A DNA stretch of 64,000 bases from Alkalicoccus saliphilus (GCF_003044065.1 NZ_PZJJ01000017.1:1-64000); one strand, 5' to 3'. Positions 16,076-27,585 are shown, counted from the stretch's first letter. The notes: generated by a model from the sequence alone, not told the origin. Made by a program: numbers and translations.

Positions 16076-17824
16076 ATGGGAACTGGGATACTCACATTGA
16101 TCGCTTTGACACCAATTTTATCTGTCTTACTTTTTCTTGTAATTCTTCGCTGGCCTGCAAGCCGGGCGATGCCTGTTTCTCTTGTAATTACTATAGGCGC
16201 AGCCGTATTTTTCTGGAATGTACCTGTTAATCAAATTGGCGGGGCAGTGATTAACGGCCTTGTTTCCGCACTTACTATTTTATTTATCGTCTTCGGGGCT
16301 ATCCTTTTGTTAAACACCCTCCGGGAAAGCGGAGCTCTTAATACGATCCGCCGGGGATTTACAGACATATCTCCGGACAGGAGAGTTCAGGCCATTATAA
16401 TCTGCTGGCTGTTTGGCTCGTTTATTGAAGGCGCTTCGGGCTTTGGAACTCCTGCCGCTATTGCGGCTCCCCTGCTTGTTGCTATCGGTTTTCCTGCAAT
16501 GGGAGCGGTGATGGTAGCTTTGACAATTCAGTCCACGCCGGTAACGTTCGGTGCGATCGGCACCCCGGTACTGATTGGTATTAACGACGGCCTGGTGAAC
16601 ACTCCCGGTTTCAGCATGGAAATGCTGATGGAAATTACCCGGCACGTTTCTATTCTGCACGCAATCATCGGTTCGTTTATTCCGCTCATTATGATCGCTA
16701 TGCTGACGAAATTTTTTGGGAAGAACCGTTCGTTTACAGAAGGGCTGCAGGCTTGGAAGTTCGCTTTGTTTGCCGGGTTTTCCTTTACTATTCCCTACAT
16801 GCTTATCGCTGTTTTTCTAGGTCCTGAATTTCCTTCTTTATTCGGTGGACTGATCGGCCTGGCTGTCGTCGTTCCGGCTGCAAAACGGGGTCTGTTTATG
16901 CCGGAACAGCCGTGGCAGTTTGACCGGGAGGAAAACTGGGATCCTGAGTGGAAAGGAACACTACGCACGGAGGCATCCGGCCGCGTTCCCGATATTTCCA
17001 TGGTCCGCGCCTGGATCCCCTATGTGATTGTTGGTGTACTTCTCGTTCTGACGAGGCTTGATGCTCTTCCATTTAAAGGATGGCTTCAAAGTGTCGTCAT
17101 TAGTTTTGGAGAACCTTTTAATGCCGGGATTCCGGTGTCTTTTCAGCCGTTATATCTTCCGGCCGCGGTACTGATCACTGCCGCTGCTTTATCTATTTTC
17201 ATATACCGTATGCCTGTTTCCCGGTTTGGAAACGCTGCTCTGTCTTCGTTTAAAACAACAGTCGGTGCAGCCGCAGCACTCATTTTTGCCGTACCGATGG
17301 TGCAGGTGTTCATTAATACCGGTGTAGAAACCAATCCGTTTGGTACAATGCCCTTTCAGCTGGCGCTCGGTGCAGAAGCCGTATTTGGATCTCAGTGGCC
17401 CCTCGTTTCTGCTGTAATTGGAGCGCTCGGTGCCTTCATTGCAGGAAGCAACACGATCAGCAACATGATGTTTTCCGGCTTCCAATATGAAACAGCAGAG
17501 CTTATCGGTGTCACCGGCACTACTACTGTTGCTCTGCAGGCTATCGGCGGTGCAGCAGGCAATATGATATGCGTACACAATGTAGTGGCCGCAAGTGCAG
17601 CAGGAGGACTCACCGGTAAAGAAGGGCTCCTTATCCGCAAAACATTAATTCCTACTGCCTACTACGTTACTTTTGCAGGCGCTCTCGGTTCCGTCTGGTT
17701 TTACGGGCCTGGTCTGAATCCAGGTACTTTCCTTCTTATAACAATTTCAGCCGGAATTGCATACGCCCTTTACCGGGGGTCACGCAGCACAGCCGGAAAC
17801 GAAGAAGCAGTCAAATCTGCTTAA
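16076..17824 (+). CDS. lctP: L-lactate permease (LctP family)
   Basis: A 582-aa cytoplasmic-membrane transporter that imports lactate (and often glycolate) with protons. It has about 13-14 hydrophobic segments and LctP blocks such as [33 protein letters not shown] and [19 protein letters not shown]. The start is the ATG behind GGAGG at 16076; the frame opens earlier without a site. It heads lctP-lutA-lutB-lutC, and the lutA start codon is 18 bp downstream, so import and oxidation of lactate are transcribed together. The promoter carries a cre-like site. The FadR-type regulator at 20777 is the likely lactate sensor. Confidence 0.93.
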   Translation: MGTGILTLIALTPILSVLLFLVILRWPASRAMPVSLVITIGAAVFFWNVPVNQIGGAVINGLVSALTILFIVFGAILLLNTLRESGALNTIRRGFTDISPDRRVQAIIICWLFGSFIEGASGFGTPAAIAAPLLVAIGFPAMGAVMVALTIQSTPVTFGAIGTPVLIGINDGLVNTPGFSMEMLMEITRHVSILHAIIGSFIPLIMIAMLTKFFGKNRSFTEGLQAWKFALFAGFSFTIPYMLIAVFLGPEFPSLFGGLIGLAVVVPAAKRGLFMPEQPWQFDREENWDPEWKGTLRTEASGRVPDISMVRAWIPYVIVGVLLVLTRLDALPFKGWLQSVVISFGEPFNAGIPVSFQPLYLPAAVLITAAALSIFIYRMPVSRFGNAALSSFKTTVGAAAALIFAVPMVQVFINTGVETNPFGTMPFQLALGAEAVFGSQWPLVSAVIGALGAFIAGSNTISNMMFSGFQYETAELIGVTGTTTVALQAIGGAAGNMICVHNVVAASAAGGLTGKEGLLIRKTLIPTAYYVTFAGALGSVWFYGPGLNPGTFLLITISAGIAYALYRGSRSTAGNEEAVKSA

Positions 17825-17842
17825 CAAAATGGAGGTCTACTT

Positions 17843-18577
17843 ATGAATGTATCTTTGTTTATTACGTGTCTAGCTGACGCGGTCTACCCTTCCTCTGTAG
17901 GGCGCAGCACCGTGGAGCTTCTGGAACGTCTCGGGTGCAATGTGTCCTTTCCCCGTAACCAGACGTGCTGCGGCCAGCCTGCGTTCAACAGCGGCTATCA
18001 AAAAGAAACACAAAAAGTAGCCCGTCACATGATTACTACGTTTGAAGACGCAGAATGGGTTGTCACCCCTTCCGGTTCCTGCGCAACCATGGTCCAGGAA
18101 TATAAAAAACTATTTTCCGATGACGAAAAGTGGCAGAAAAAAGCAGAGGAGCTTGCTTCCAAAACGTATGAACTTACCCAGTTTATCGTCGATGTCCTCG
18201 GTGTGGAAAATGTAGGGGCAGAATTCCATGGCACCGTCACTTACCATTCTTCCTGCCACATGACGCGGCTGCTCGGCGTAAAAGAGGCTCCAGTCCGTCT
18301 TTTGGAAAACGTTTCGGGACTGACACTCACAGAACTGCCGTTTAAAGAGCATTGCTGCGGTTTCGGGGGGACGTTTGCTGTAAAAATGATGCCGATTTCC
18401 CAGCAGATGGTCGATGAAAAAGTACAGCATATAGAAGAAACAAAAGCAGCCTGTCTTGTCGGCTCCGATCTCGGCTGTCTGATGAATATCGGCGGAAGAA
18501 TCGAACGGACAGGCAGACCAGTGGAAGTACGCCATATCGCAGAAATTTTAAACAGCAGAAAAGAGGTGCACACATGA
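17843..18577 (+). CDS. lutA: L-lactate oxidation iron-sulfur protein LutA
   Basis: A 244-aa subunit of the LutABC complex, which oxidises L-lactate to pyruvate. It carries two cysteine-rich CCG domains: [11 protein letters not shown] in the first half and [12 protein letters not shown] in the second, as in heterodisulfide-reductase-type proteins. Cys residues near SGSCATM and SSCHMTR complete them. Length matches B. subtilis LutA (about 238 aa). It follows the permease gene and overlaps lutB by 4 nt (ATGA), so the operon is translationally coupled. Confidence 0.95.
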   Translation: MNVSLFITCLADAVYPSSVGRSTVELLERLGCNVSFPRNQTCCGQPAFNSGYQKETQKVARHMITTFEDAEWVVTPSGSCATMVQEYKKLFSDDEKWQKKAEELASKTYELTQFIVDVLGVENVGAEFHGTVTYHSSCHMTRLLGVKEAPVRLLENVSGLTLTELPFKEHCCGFGGTFAVKMMPISQQMVDEKVQHIEETKAACLVGSDLGCLMNIGGRIERTGRPVEVRHIAEILNSRKEVHT

Positions 18578-19998
18578 GTATCCGCATCAGCAATGAACCT
18601 TTCGACAAGCGCGTTGAAAAAGGAATAAATGATGAGTTTATGCGCTCCGCTGTTTCTGGGGCCCAGGACCGGCTGGAAGGAAGAAAATCAGATTCGACTG
18701 CCGAACTCGGTACATGGGAGGACTGGCGCGACCACGCCGAGGAAATCCGCCAGCATACGCTCGACAACCTCGACTTTTACCTGCAGCAGTTCGCCGAAAA
18801 TGCCGCCGCCCAGGGAGGACACGTCTTTTTTGCGGAAACGAAGGAAGAAGCAAACGAGTATATCCAGTCCGTTATTAAGAAAAAGGAAGCGAAAAAAGTC
18901 GTTAAAGCCAAATCGATGGTGACAGAAGAAATCGGTATGAACGAAGCGATCCGGGAGCTGGACTGCGAGGTGATTGAATCGGACCTCGGGGAATGGATTC
19001 TGCAGCTTGATGACCATGATCCTCCCTCCCACATCGTTGTACCGGCACTTCATAAAAACAAAGACCAGATCCGGGAGACTTTTCACAAAAAGCGGGGCTA
19101 CAGCCAGTCGTCCGACCCTCAGGAGCTCGGCCGCTTCGCCCGCGAACAGCTTCGAAAGGAATTTTTAAGTGCAGATGTCGGCATTACCGGCTGTAATTTT
19201 GCGGTAGCAGAATCCGGTTCGGTTTCTCTAGTGACAAACGAAGGAAATGCCCGCATGGTAACAGCCCTCCCGAAAACACAAATCAGCGTGATGGGTATGG
19301 AACGAATCGTTCCTACCTGGGAAGAGCTCGACGTACTCGTCAGTATGCTCTGCCGGAGTGCCGTCGGTCAGAAGCTGACAAGCTATATTACCGGCCTTAC
19401 CCCGTCGGAAGCAGACGACGAACATGCCCCGGAAGAATTTCATATCGTCATTGTCGATAATGGACGCTCCAAAATTCTCGGTACTAAATACCAGAGCGCT
19501 CTGCAGTGTATCCGCTGCGCTGCGTGTATTAACGTCTGCCCGGTCTACCGGCATGTCGGCGGGCATTCCTACGGCTCAATTTATCCGGGACCGATCGGGG
19601 CGGTGCTGACGCCTCTTCTTGAAGGATACGAAAACAATAAAGAGCTTCCATTCGCTTCTTCGCTCTGTGCGGCCTGTACAGATGCCTGTCCTGTCAAAAT
19701 ACCACTGCATGAACTGCTTCTTGAGCACCGTCGTGACATTGTGGAACACGAGGGCGGCGGATTCAGCGAAAAAATGGCTATGCAGGGCTTTGCCTACGCC
19801 GCAAGTCACCCGAAACTGTTTGAGTTCGGAAGCAGGTCCGCTTCTCCTATTGTCGATCGATTCAGCGAAAAAGAAAGCGGCCCCGGCCCGGTGAAGCTGT
19901 GGACGAAGATCCGCACCCTGCCCTCCCAGAAGGATGACCGCTTCCGTGACTGGTTTGCCGAACGCGAAAGGAGGAAAAATGATGGGGAAAATTCATAA
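18574..19998 (+). CDS. lutB: L-lactate oxidation iron-sulfur protein LutB
   Basis: A 474-aa iron-sulfur subunit of the lactate oxidation complex. It has an N-terminal LUD-type domain ([20 protein letters not shown]) and two ferredoxin-like 4Fe-4S motifs, [15 protein letters not shown] from about residue 311 and [12 protein letters not shown] from about residue 364. The C-terminal tail resembles the LutB extension. It overlaps lutA by 4 nt and ends just after the lutC start. Typical length for the family is about 475 aa. Confidence 0.95.
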   Translation: MSIRISNEPFDKRVEKGINDEFMRSAVSGAQDRLEGRKSDSTAELGTWEDWRDHAEEIRQHTLDNLDFYLQQFAENAAAQGGHVFFAETKEEANEYIQSVIKKKEAKKVVKAKSMVTEEIGMNEAIRELDCEVIESDLGEWILQLDDHDPPSHIVVPALHKNKDQIRETFHKKRGYSQSSDPQELGRFAREQLRKEFLSADVGITGCNFAVAESGSVSLVTNEGNARMVTALPKTQISVMGMERIVPTWEELDVLVSMLCRSAVGQKLTSYITGLTPSEADDEHAPEEFHIVIVDNGRSKILGTKYQSALQCIRCAACINVCPVYRHVGGHSYGSIYPGPIGAVLTPLLEGYENNKELPFASSLCAACTDACPVKIPLHELLLEHRRDIVEHEGGGFSEKMAMQGFAYAASHPKLFEFGSRSASPIVDRFSEKESGPGPVKLWTKIRTLPSQKDDRFRDWFAERERRKNDGENS

Positions 19999-20683
19999 CA
20001 AAGAAACCTTTTTATCCAATATTGCCGGAAATCTCGGCCGGGAACGGCGCACCGAAGGAGTCGAACGGCCCGTGTGGAAAAAACAGCCGCAGCAGGAAGT
20101 GTTTGCCGGGGCTTCTCCCGTAGAACTCCAGGAAATATTAATAAAACAGTGTGAAACGATCCATACGTCGGTCGATACAACGACAGCGGCTGATCTTCCG
20201 GAAACTCTGCACCAGGTGCTCCAGCAGTTCGGGGCTTCCTCTGCCGTCTATTGGCAGGACGAGCGCTTCCACTCCTTCAGTCTCGAACCTGTACTTGACT
20301 CTCTCCCGGAAAGCATGGCGTGGTCCGACAACGACAGAGAGGAAATGACGGCTTTTGCCGAGCGTGCCAAGGTCGGCATTACTTTCTCGGACATCACCCT
20401 GGCTGAATCCGGTACTGTGGTTCTGTTCAGCGCCCCCGGAAAGGGACGGGCGGTGAGTCTTCTCCCGGAGGTTCATATTGCCCTGATCCCCCGCTCCACG
20501 ATCGTTGCACGGATGACCCAGGCAGCGGAAGTCATCCACCAGATGCGCGAAGAACAAGGAAAAGTACCTTCGTGTGTGAATTTCATATCCGGTCCGAGCA
20601 ACTCGGCCGACATCGAGATGCGTCTCCTCGTCGGCGTGCACGGTCCGGTTTCCGCCCACTATATTATTATTGAAGACGCCTGA
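19979..20683 (+). CDS. lutC: Lactate utilization protein LutC (LUD domain)
   Basis: A 234-aa LUD-domain subunit of LutABC. The family block [19 protein letters not shown] and the end [22 protein letters not shown] are clear. The start is the first of two adjacent ATG codons behind AGGAGG, 20 nt inside the end of lutB; the longer frame upstream has no site. It closes the lactate operon; the regulator gene follows after 93 bp. Confidence 0.94.
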   Translation: MMGKIHNKETFLSNIAGNLGRERRTEGVERPVWKKQPQQEVFAGASPVELQEILIKQCETIHTSVDTTTAADLPETLHQVLQQFGASSAVYWQDERFHSFSLEPVLDSLPESMAWSDNDREEMTAFAERAKVGITFSDITLAESGTVVLFSAPGKGRAVSLLPEVHIALIPRSTIVARMTQAAEVIHQMREEQGKVPSCVNFISGPSNSADIEMRLLVGVHGPVSAHYIIIEDA

Positions 20684-20776
20684 AGCCGGGCGTCTTCTCT
20701 TCTTTATAATTGAATCTCCCGCGGGGGCATGGTATTTTAAAAATGACTACCCAGGAACTTAAAGGAGACAGCCGTT

Positions 20777-21490
20777 ATGAGCTTTAAACAGATACAGTCC
20801 AAAAAAATATCGGAAATCGTCCGGGAGCAGATTGAAGAAATGATCCGATCCGGAGATCTTCAGCCCGGAGAAAAGCTCAGCTCGGTTGTGCAGCTTGCCG
20901 AGCAGTTCCAGGTGAGCCGTTCTGCGGTCCGGGAAGCCCTCAGTGCGCTTCGTGCCGTTGGAGCCGTTACGATTCGTCAGGGGGAAGGAACTTTCGTGAA
21001 TGAATATGACTTCTCCGGGATGTATAATCCATTAAAAACAGGTCAGGTCATTTCCAAACAGGAAATGCTCGACCTCTTTGAAGTTCGTAAAATTATAGAG
21101 GCAGGGGCTGCAGAACTCGCGGCTTTGAAGCGTTCAGATCAGGACCTGGAAGCTTTAAACCAAGCGTTGTCGGATATGAAGGCAGCGACCGGGGAAAGTG
21201 TCGGTGAAGCTGCCGACGTTGCTTTTCATCTTGCAACAGCCGCAGCCACCGGCAATAAAACGATGGTGGAAATGATGGAACAGCTTTCCGATACGCTCCG
21301 CAGAACAATGTTTGAAGCGAGACGCGTCTGGCTTTTTTCTGAACAGAAAACCCTTTCCCGCCTTTACGAAGAACACGTGCACGTCTATGATGCAATTGCT
21401 GCACAGGACGCGGGAGCCGCCCGCCGGGCAATGCTGAGTCATCTGAGCCATGTTGAAGCTACTCTCATCAAAGGGTTTAACAGAATATAA
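20777..21490 (+). CDS. lutR: FadR/GntR-type regulator of lactate utilization (LutR-like)
   Basis: A 237-aa transcription factor with an N-terminal GntR winged helix (about residues 10-75; LAEQFQVSRSAVREALSALR) and a C-terminal FCD ligand-binding domain (about 90-225), where acidic and His residues such as VRKIIEAGAAELAA and VAFHLATAAATGN bind a metal and ligand. In Bacillus the equivalent LutR represses lutABC and the permease gene until lactate appears. It sits directly behind lutC on the same strand, which supports that role here. AAAGGAG precedes the ATG. Confidence 0.88.
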   Translation: MSFKQIQSKKISEIVREQIEEMIRSGDLQPGEKLSSVVQLAEQFQVSRSAVREALSALRAVGAVTIRQGEGTFVNEYDFSGMYNPLKTGQVISKQEMLDLFEVRKIIEAGAAELAALKRSDQDLEALNQALSDMKAATGESVGEAADVAFHLATAAATGNKTMVEMMEQLSDTLRRTMFEARRVWLFSEQKTLSRLYEEHVHVYDAIAAQDAGAARRAMLSHLSHVEATLIKGFNRI

Positions 21491-21536
21491 AATTCCTGCT
21501 GCTTTAACAATTTTATTGCTGCATAGGATATAAAAG

Positions 21537-21576
21537 AAAGGGTGCCTCCGGTGTGAAACCGTGAGGCACCCTTTTA
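21537..21576. terminator. Bidirectional terminator between lutR and pycA
   Basis: A perfect 9-bp stem GGGTGCCTC/GAGGCACCC has T runs outside both arms (CTTTTAT on the plus strand, CTTTCTTTTAT on the minus). It serves the convergent lutR and pycA genes. Confidence 0.88.
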
Positions 21577-21636
21577 TGTTTTCGATCTGCTGCATTTTTA
21601 TATAATTACCGCCGCGTCTTCTGGATTAAAAATTTC

Positions 21637-24600
21637 TCAGGAGCCGAATTCAATTAATAAATCACCCGTTGCAATGGTGTCGCCGTCTGTTACGCAAACT
21701 GCCTTGACTTCTCCATCAAATGGAGCCTGAACGGTCGTTTCCATTTTCATCGCTTCCGTAATCATCAGATGATCGCCTTTTTTCACTTTTTCCCCGTCTA
21801 CAACTAATGTTTTCACGACGGTTCCAGGCATGGAAGCTCCTATTTGATTAATATTTTTCTTATCGACTTTCGGTCGTTCATTCACAGCGGCAGCTACATT
21901 CTGATCTTTAATGTTTACTTCCCGCGGCTGGCCATTCAGTTCAAAATAAACGATTCTTGTCCCATTGTCCTGCGGTTTTGAAATAGAAATGAGTTTTACA
22001 ATTAACGTCTTTCCCTGCTCTATTTCAACTTCAATTTCCTCCCCGAGCCGCAGTCCATAAAAGAACGTCGGGGTATCGAGTACCGTCACGTCTCCAAACT
22101 GCTCCCTAAAGCGTTCAAACTCCATATACACTTTTGGGTACAACGCGTAGGACAATAAATCGTGGCTCGTAATCTGACGGTCGACCTCTTTATACAGTTC
22201 TTCCTGAAGGTTGTGAAAATTGACTTCTTCCATATTTTCGCCCGGGCGGTTCGTAATGGCGCGGCGTCCTTTTAAAATAATTTGCTGCAGTTTTTCCGGA
22301 AAGCCCTGGTACGGCTGTCCGAGCTGGCCCTGAAATAATTCCACGACAGAATCAGGAAAATCGAGGCTCTCTCCTTTTTCAAAAACATCTTTTTCTGTCA
22401 GCTCATTTTGAACCATGTATAAGGCCATATCCCCCACCACTTTGGAAGAAGGAGTGACCTTGACGATGTCACCAAACATATCATTGACTCTACGGTACAT
22501 TTTCTTCACGTCATTCCACTGGGAACCAAGGCCGACGGCTTTAGCCTGCTGCTGCAGGTTGCTGTACTGACCGCCGGGCATCTCGTGTTCATACACTTCG
22601 GTGTGGGGAGAATTCATCCCGCTTTCAAAACCTTGATAGTACTTTCTCGTATAATCCCAGTACTCATTCAGCTCTTCAATTGCTTTGATGTCCATGTCCG
22701 GCTGGCGGCCGCTTCCTTCCAGTGCGTAGTACAAACTGTTCATACTTGGCTGGGAAGTCAGTCCGGCCATCGAGCTGATCGCCACATCCACAATATCGAC
22801 TCCTGCTTCAATAGCTCTTGCGTAGGTAAAGATACCGTTCCCGCTCGTATCGTGCGTATGCAGATGAATAGGAATGGAAACGGTGTTTTTAAGTTCCCCT
22901 ATCAGCTGATAGGCCGCTTCCGGCTTAAGGAGGCCCGCCATATCCTTGATCCCAAGAATATGAGCCCCGGCTTCTTCCAGGCTTACAGCCATGTTTTTAT
23001 AGTAATTTAAATCATACTTCGTGCGGGAAGCATCCAGTATATCTCCCGTGTAGCAGATCGAAGCTTCCGCCACCTTCTGTTTGTTCCTGACTTCATCAAT
23101 GGCGAGCTGCATCCCTTCAATCCAGTTCAGGGAATCAAAAATGCGGAAAACATCCATTCCCGCATCGGCACTTTTTCCGATGAATTCTTTGACGACGTTA
23201 TCCGGGTAGTTTCTGTACCCGACGGCATTGGAAGCGCGCAGCAGCATCTGCATGAGGACGTTCGGCATTTTTTCCCTTAACAGAAGCAGCCGTTCCCACG
23301 GATCTTCGTGCAGGAACCGCATGGAAACGTCGAAAGTCGCGCCTCCCCACATTTCCGAAGAAAACAGCTGCGGCAGAAGATGCGCTGTCGGTCCAGCCAC
23401 TTTCTTCAAATCATGCGTTCTCACTCTTGTAGCAAGAAGTGACTGGTGAGCATCGCGGAACGTAGTATCTGTCAGCAGCACCTGCGGCTGACTTTTCACC
23501 CATTCGGCCAGCCCCTCCGGTCCGCGTTCGTCCAATATCTGCTTCGTTCCGTCTCTCGGTACTGTCCCCTTTTCGACAGCAGGCACAGGCGGCTTATCCA
23601 GCACCGGCTTCCTCATTTTCTCGAGTCCCGGATAGCCGTTCACGATCGTTTCCCCGATAAAATTAAGCATTTTTGTTCCCCGGTCTTTTCGTTTAGGAAA
23701 AACAAACAGTTCCTGCGTGCTGTCAATAAACGACGTGTTGTAATCTCCGCTCAGAAAATCTTTATGCTGAACGAGGTTTTCCAGAAACGGAATGTTCGTA
23801 ATAATACCGCGTATGCGGAATTCCCTTAAGTTTCGCAGCATTTTTGCCGCCGCACCTTCAAACGTTAAAGACCAGGTGGAAACTTTAACGAGAAGTGAAT
23901 CATAGTGAGGAGAAATCACCGCCCCCTGGAAGCCGTTTCCGGCATCAAGCCGCACGCCAAATCCGCCGCTGGAACGGTACGCCATAATTTTCCCTGTGTC
24001 CGGCATAAAGTCATTTGCGGGATCTTCTGTCGTTACACGGGACTGAATCGCATAGCCGAACGTTTTAATATCTTTCTGCTCCGGCATATTTAATTCTTCG
24101 CCATGAATGGATTTTCCATCGGCAATATAAAGCTGGGCCTGCACAATATCAAACCCGGTAATCATTTCGGTAACGGTATGTTCCACCTGAATTCTCGGAT
24201 TCACTTCAATAAAGAAAAATTCTCCATGAGGATCGACGAGAAATTCCACCGTGCCTGCATTAACGTAAGCGATGTTCCTGCTGAGCTTCACGGCTGCTTC
24301 ACAGATATCTTCCCGGAGATCTTCTCCTAAAGATACGCTTGGAGCGATTTCCACTACTTTCTGATGCCTTCTTTGAACGGAACAGTCTCTTTCGTACAAG
24401 TGCACGATATTTCCGTGTGTATCTCCTAAAATCTGGACTTCAATATGTTTCGGGCTTTCTACAAATTTTTCTACGTAGACTTCGTCATTTCCAAACGCTG
24501 ATTTTGCTTCGGACTTTGCCCTGTCGTATGATTCCGACAGAGAAGCAGCGTCCCGGACGATTCTCATCCCCCGTCCCCCACCGCCAAGAGTTGCTTTAAT

Positions 24601-25086
24601 GATGAATGGATAGCCGTGAGCTTCTGCAAAAGCCTCGACCTCTCCCAGACTGTCGACCGGCCCATCACTTCCCGGAATGACAGGAAGCCCCGCTTCGATA
24701 GCTGTGCTGCGTGCTTTTACTTTGTCTCCAAACATATTTAAATGTTTTGTTTCCGGCCCGATAAAAATAATTCCTTCTTCATCGCATCGTTTTGCAAACT
24801 CAATATTTTCAGAAAGGAACCCGTACCCGGGATGGATCGCATCTACATTGTTTTCTTTCGCTGTCGCAATAATATCTTCAATGTCCAGATAGGCATCAAT
24901 TGGCTTTTTATCTGCTCCTATTAAGTATGCTTCATCGGCTTTATAACGGTGAAAGGCACCCGTGTCTTCTTTCGAGTAGACAGCTACCGTACGGATATGC
25001 AGTTCGGTGCACGCTCTAAAGATTCGTATAGCGATTTCACCCCGGTTTGCAACTAATACCTTTTTAATATTATTCAGCTGGCTCAT
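21637..25086 (-). CDS. pycA: Pyruvate carboxylase
   Basis: An 1149-aa biotin enzyme that makes oxaloacetate from pyruvate, bicarbonate and ATP, the main anaplerotic reaction. Domains in order: biotin carboxylase (1-450; KVLVANRGEIAIRIFRA, ATLGGGGRGMR), carboxyltransferase TIM barrel (about 530-800; LLTDTTFRDAHQSLLATR, GILDASRTKYDL-type region, HLHTHDTSGNG), allosteric linker, and biotinyl domain at the C-terminus with the biotin lysine in TEAMKMET at about residue 1112. Length and order match single-chain bacterial enzymes. The gene stands alone, convergent with lutR, and would be useful when lactate-derived pyruvate is the carbon source. Confidence 0.98.
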   Translation of the reverse strand: MSQLNNIKKVLVANRGEIAIRIFRACTELHIRTVAVYSKEDTGAFHRYKADEAYLIGADKKPIDAYLDIEDIIATAKENNVDAIHPGYGFLSENIEFAKRCDEEGIIFIGPETKHLNMFGDKVKARSTAIEAGLPVIPGSDGPVDSLGEVEAFAEAHGYPFIIKATLGGGGRGMRIVRDAASLSESYDRAKSEAKSAFGNDEVYVEKFVESPKHIEVQILGDTHGNIVHLYERDCSVQRRHQKVVEIAPSVSLGEDLREDICEAAVKLSRNIAYVNAGTVEFLVDPHGEFFFIEVNPRIQVEHTVTEMITGFDIVQAQLYIADGKSIHGEELNMPEQKDIKTFGYAIQSRVTTEDPANDFMPDTGKIMAYRSSGGFGVRLDAGNGFQGAVISPHYDSLLVKVSTWSLTFEGAAAKMLRNLREFRIRGIITNIPFLENLVQHKDFLSGDYNTSFIDSTQELFVFPKRKDRGTKMLNFIGETIVNGYPGLEKMRKPVLDKPPVPAVEKGTVPRDGTKQILDERGPEGLAEWVKSQPQVLLTDTTFRDAHQSLLATRVRTHDLKKVAGPTAHLLPQLFSSEMWGGATFDVSMRFLHEDPWERLLLLREKMPNVLMQMLLRASNAVGYRNYPDNVVKEFIGKSADAGMDVFRIFDSLNWIEGMQLAIDEVRNKQKVAEASICYTGDILDASRTKYDLNYYKNMAVSLEEAGAHILGIKDMAGLLKPEAAYQLIGELKNTVSIPIHLHTHDTSGNGIFTYARAIEAGVDIVDVAISSMAGLTSQPSMNSLYYALEGSGRQPDMDIKAIEELNEYWDYTRKYYQGFESGMNSPHTEVYEHEMPGGQYSNLQQQAKAVGLGSQWNDVKKMYRRVNDMFGDIVKVTPSSKVVGDMALYMVQNELTEKDVFEKGESLDFPDSVVELFQGQLGQPYQGFPEKLQQIILKGRRAITNRPGENMEEVNFHNLQEELYKEVDRQITSHDLLSYALYPKVYMEFERFREQFGDVTVLDTPTFFYGLRLGEEIEVEIEQGKTLIVKLISISKPQDNGTRIVYFELNGQPREVNIKDQNVAAAVNERPKVDKKNINQIGASMPGTVVKTLVVDGEKVKKGDHLMITEAMKMETTVQAPFDGEVKAVCVTDGDTIATGDLLIEFGS

Positions 25087-25439
25087 TATATTCCTCCCGT
25101 ATTCATTTTATAAACAGAACGAATTTCACAGTGCCTGTCAGCATTTAAACACACGAATAACCGATGAGATCTCCTGTTGCAGGACGAACGAAGGAGTGTT
25201 TTTCTTTAATCATCAACGAACTTCAGCACAGCGTCCGTATTTTCCCACCGTTGAAACACACCTTTAATGGTAGCTATTTTAAAGTTCACTGTTAACGGCT
25301 GGAGGAAAACTTCGCTGACCGGCCTGCCTTGGAGGAGCTTTAACAGAGCCATTCATGTAGATTATTGCACCATCATAGGTGAAAACAGTCTTCTCTATCG
25401 TTCGTTTTACATTCCCTGTTTTTACTTCAATAAATAAAA

Positions 25440-25570
25440 AGACGTGGTCTTTTGACCGGAGGCTGGAGGAGACATGGAGGGACTCCAGAGCGATGAAGGC
25501 CGAGCCGAAGATCCATTCCAACCGACTACAGGAGGGTGGAATTAGCTGAGGCCGGCCCGCTCGGAAAGCC
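25440..25570 (-). repeat. Dispersed intergenic repeat, copy 3 (partial, inverted)
   Basis: CGAAGATCCATTCCA, GGAATTAGCTGAG and GGCCGGCCCGCTCGGAAAG match the complement of the left part of copies 1 and 2 and the direct sequence of copy 4. Only about 130 bp are recognisable. The 25087-26068 gap otherwise holds the pycA leader, AT-rich sequence, and the namZ leader; no further gene could be supported. Confidence 0.65.
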
Positions 25571-26068
25571 TCTCCGTGGAAACGAAAGCGGACGACGGAG
25601 GAATGTATAAAAACGATTCTACAAATATTTTCTTTGCTGCAAAGGTTGTATACAGCATAACATGACCTGCTTCAACTGACATTCTTATTTATGATTCAGA
25701 CGCCCTGTTTTCTTTTTTCTGCTCCCATTATGAAAATTTTTATGCTGCATTTTTCGTCCACTAAAAAGAAAATATTACCAGGAACAAAGTATGGGAACAA
25801 GAGTAATTAAAAGAAAATTATGTATTTTCTGCTCATTTCATTTTTAAATCACCGGTTCTATAGTTAAGGCAAGTTCCGGCAGATACTGTTTTGTTTCAGG
25901 AAGGCTCCTTTCAGACACATTACGTAAAAGCTAAACAGAAATATATAAAGCCCGCGGGAAGAAAAATCAGTTGCTGCATCACAAATTGTATAATCAGATT
26001 CTGCCGGACAAACATACCCTTAGAAAAGGAGGAGCAGCAAAAAATTTTTGAAAGGTGGTTTTACGTTT

Positions 26069-27346
26069 ATGAAAAAACGCTATGTTGCTTTACTGCTGGC
26101 TGCAGTTATGGTTTTGTCCAGCTTTACCCTTGCTTTTGCGCAGGGTAATGGAAGTTCCCAGGGCCAGGGAAATAAGGAAGGACATAAGAAACAATTTCAG
26201 CTCGGGGTCGAAGTACTTCTTGAGGATCAGTTTGACGTTATTGAAGGAAAAAATGTCGGGCTTATTACGAATCCGACCGGTGTAGACCGCAGCCTGACGA
26301 GCATTGTTGATCTCCTTCATGACGACGACCGTGTCAATCTCGTTTCTTTGTACGGTCCGGAACACGGCGTGCGCGGGGATGCCCAGGCAGGAGACTGGGT
26401 GCCTTTTTATACGGATGAAGTGACTGACCTTCCAGTTTACAGCCTCTACGGTGAAACACGCCAGCCGACGGCAGAGATGCTTGAAGGTGTGGATGTGCTT
26501 TTGTTTGATATTCAGGATGTCGGCACTCGTTTCTATACTTATATTTACACCATGGCCTACGCGATGGAAGCCGCAGAAGAAAATGATATTGAATTTGTCG
26601 TACTGGACCGTCCGAATCCATTAGGAGGACTCGACGTGGAAGGACCGGTTCTTGAAGATAAGTACAGTTCATTTGTCGGACTTTACCCGATTCCTCTCCG
26701 GCACGGAATGACTGTTGGTGAACTTGCTCTTTACTTCAACGAAGAATTCGATATTCATGCTGATTTGACCGTTGTTGAAATGAACCGCTGGAACCGGAGC
26801 TTCACGTACGACGACCTGCCGCTGGAGTGGGTGGCTCCTTCTCCAAACATGCCGACAACCGATACAGCTTTTGTTTATCCAGGAGCGGCACTGATTGAAG
26901 GAACGAACGTTTCAGAAGGCCGGGGTACGACAAAGCCTTTTGAATTTATCGGGGCTCCGTTTATGAACAGTACCGAGCTCAGCCGGGAACTGAATGCTGA
27001 AGACATCGATGGCGTTACGTTCCGTGCAGCTTCCTTTACACCAAGCTTCTCCAAACATGCCGGTGAGCTTTCCCACGGTGTGCAGATTCACGTAACCGAT
27101 GCAGAATCTCTGAACAGCGTGGAAATGGGACTTCATCTCGTAAAAAAAATCCACGATCTTTATCCGGAAGACTTTGAATTCCGGGAAGAAAATGAATCGG
27201 GTATTTCTTTTTTCGATCAGCTGATCGGAAACGGAGAAGTCCGTTCCCAGATTGAAGAGGGATTGTCCGTTGAAGAAATAATGGCAGACTGGGACGAAGA
27301 GATGGCCGATTTTGAGGAAAAACGTCAGAACTACCTGCTTTACTAA
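26069..27346 (+). CDS. namZ: Exo-beta-N-acetylmuramidase NamZ (DUF1343)
   Basis: A 425-aa secreted enzyme expected to release MurNAc from the non-reducing end of peptidoglycan fragments, as shown for B. subtilis NamZ (YbbC). It has a signal peptide (KKRYVALLLAAVMVLSSF, cut near AFA), then family blocks KNVGLITNPTGVD, LYGPEHGVRGDAQAG, LFDIQDVGTRFYTYIYT, VLDRPNPLGG and WVAPSPNMPT. The start is the ATG behind AAAGGTGG at 26069. It lies directly before a MurNAc kinase/etherase/transporter operon on the same strand, which fits extracellular generation of the sugar imported there. No nagZ or amiE gene, its partners in B. subtilis, is beside it. Confidence 0.9.
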   Translation: MKKRYVALLLAAVMVLSSFTLAFAQGNGSSQGQGNKEGHKKQFQLGVEVLLEDQFDVIEGKNVGLITNPTGVDRSLTSIVDLLHDDDRVNLVSLYGPEHGVRGDAQAGDWVPFYTDEVTDLPVYSLYGETRQPTAEMLEGVDVLLFDIQDVGTRFYTYIYTMAYAMEAAEENDIEFVVLDRPNPLGGLDVEGPVLEDKYSSFVGLYPIPLRHGMTVGELALYFNEEFDIHADLTVVEMNRWNRSFTYDDLPLEWVAPSPNMPTTDTAFVYPGAALIEGTNVSEGRGTTKPFEFIGAPFMNSTELSRELNAEDIDGVTFRAASFTPSFSKHAGELSHGVQIHVTDAESLNSVEMGLHLVKKIHDLYPEDFEFREENESGISFFDQLIGNGEVRSQIEEGLSVEEIMADWDEEMADFEEKRQNYLLY

Positions 27347-27361
27347 ACTCATACGTTTTTT

Positions 27362-27405
27362 CTGCCCCGGGGAACTGCTTTCAGCGTTCCGGGGCAGTTT
27401 TTTTT
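27362..27405 (+). terminator. Intrinsic terminator after namZ
   Basis: Stem CTGCCCCGG/CCGGGGCAG with extra pairing GGAAC/GTTCC, followed by eight T. It separates namZ from the murK operon, which has its own promoter. Confidence 0.88.
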
Positions 27406-27585
27406 GATTCATATGTGATGAATTCTGCGGCCCGCCGGAGGAAACGACGACGGCCTGTAACTGCTGAAATATTTTCAAGACAGCCTTATAATTCAGCAGC
27501 CCAGCTCAATAATGTATTTCTTCGTGTACCACTCCTGTTCTATATTTCACTTGTTGAAATTTTATTACATTATATTAAATTAATA

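Noticed and set aside
25891-26148. 85-codon frame upstream of and overlapping namZ
   Set aside because: Overlaps the namZ signal peptide in another frame, with Cys-rich random composition and no ribosome binding site.
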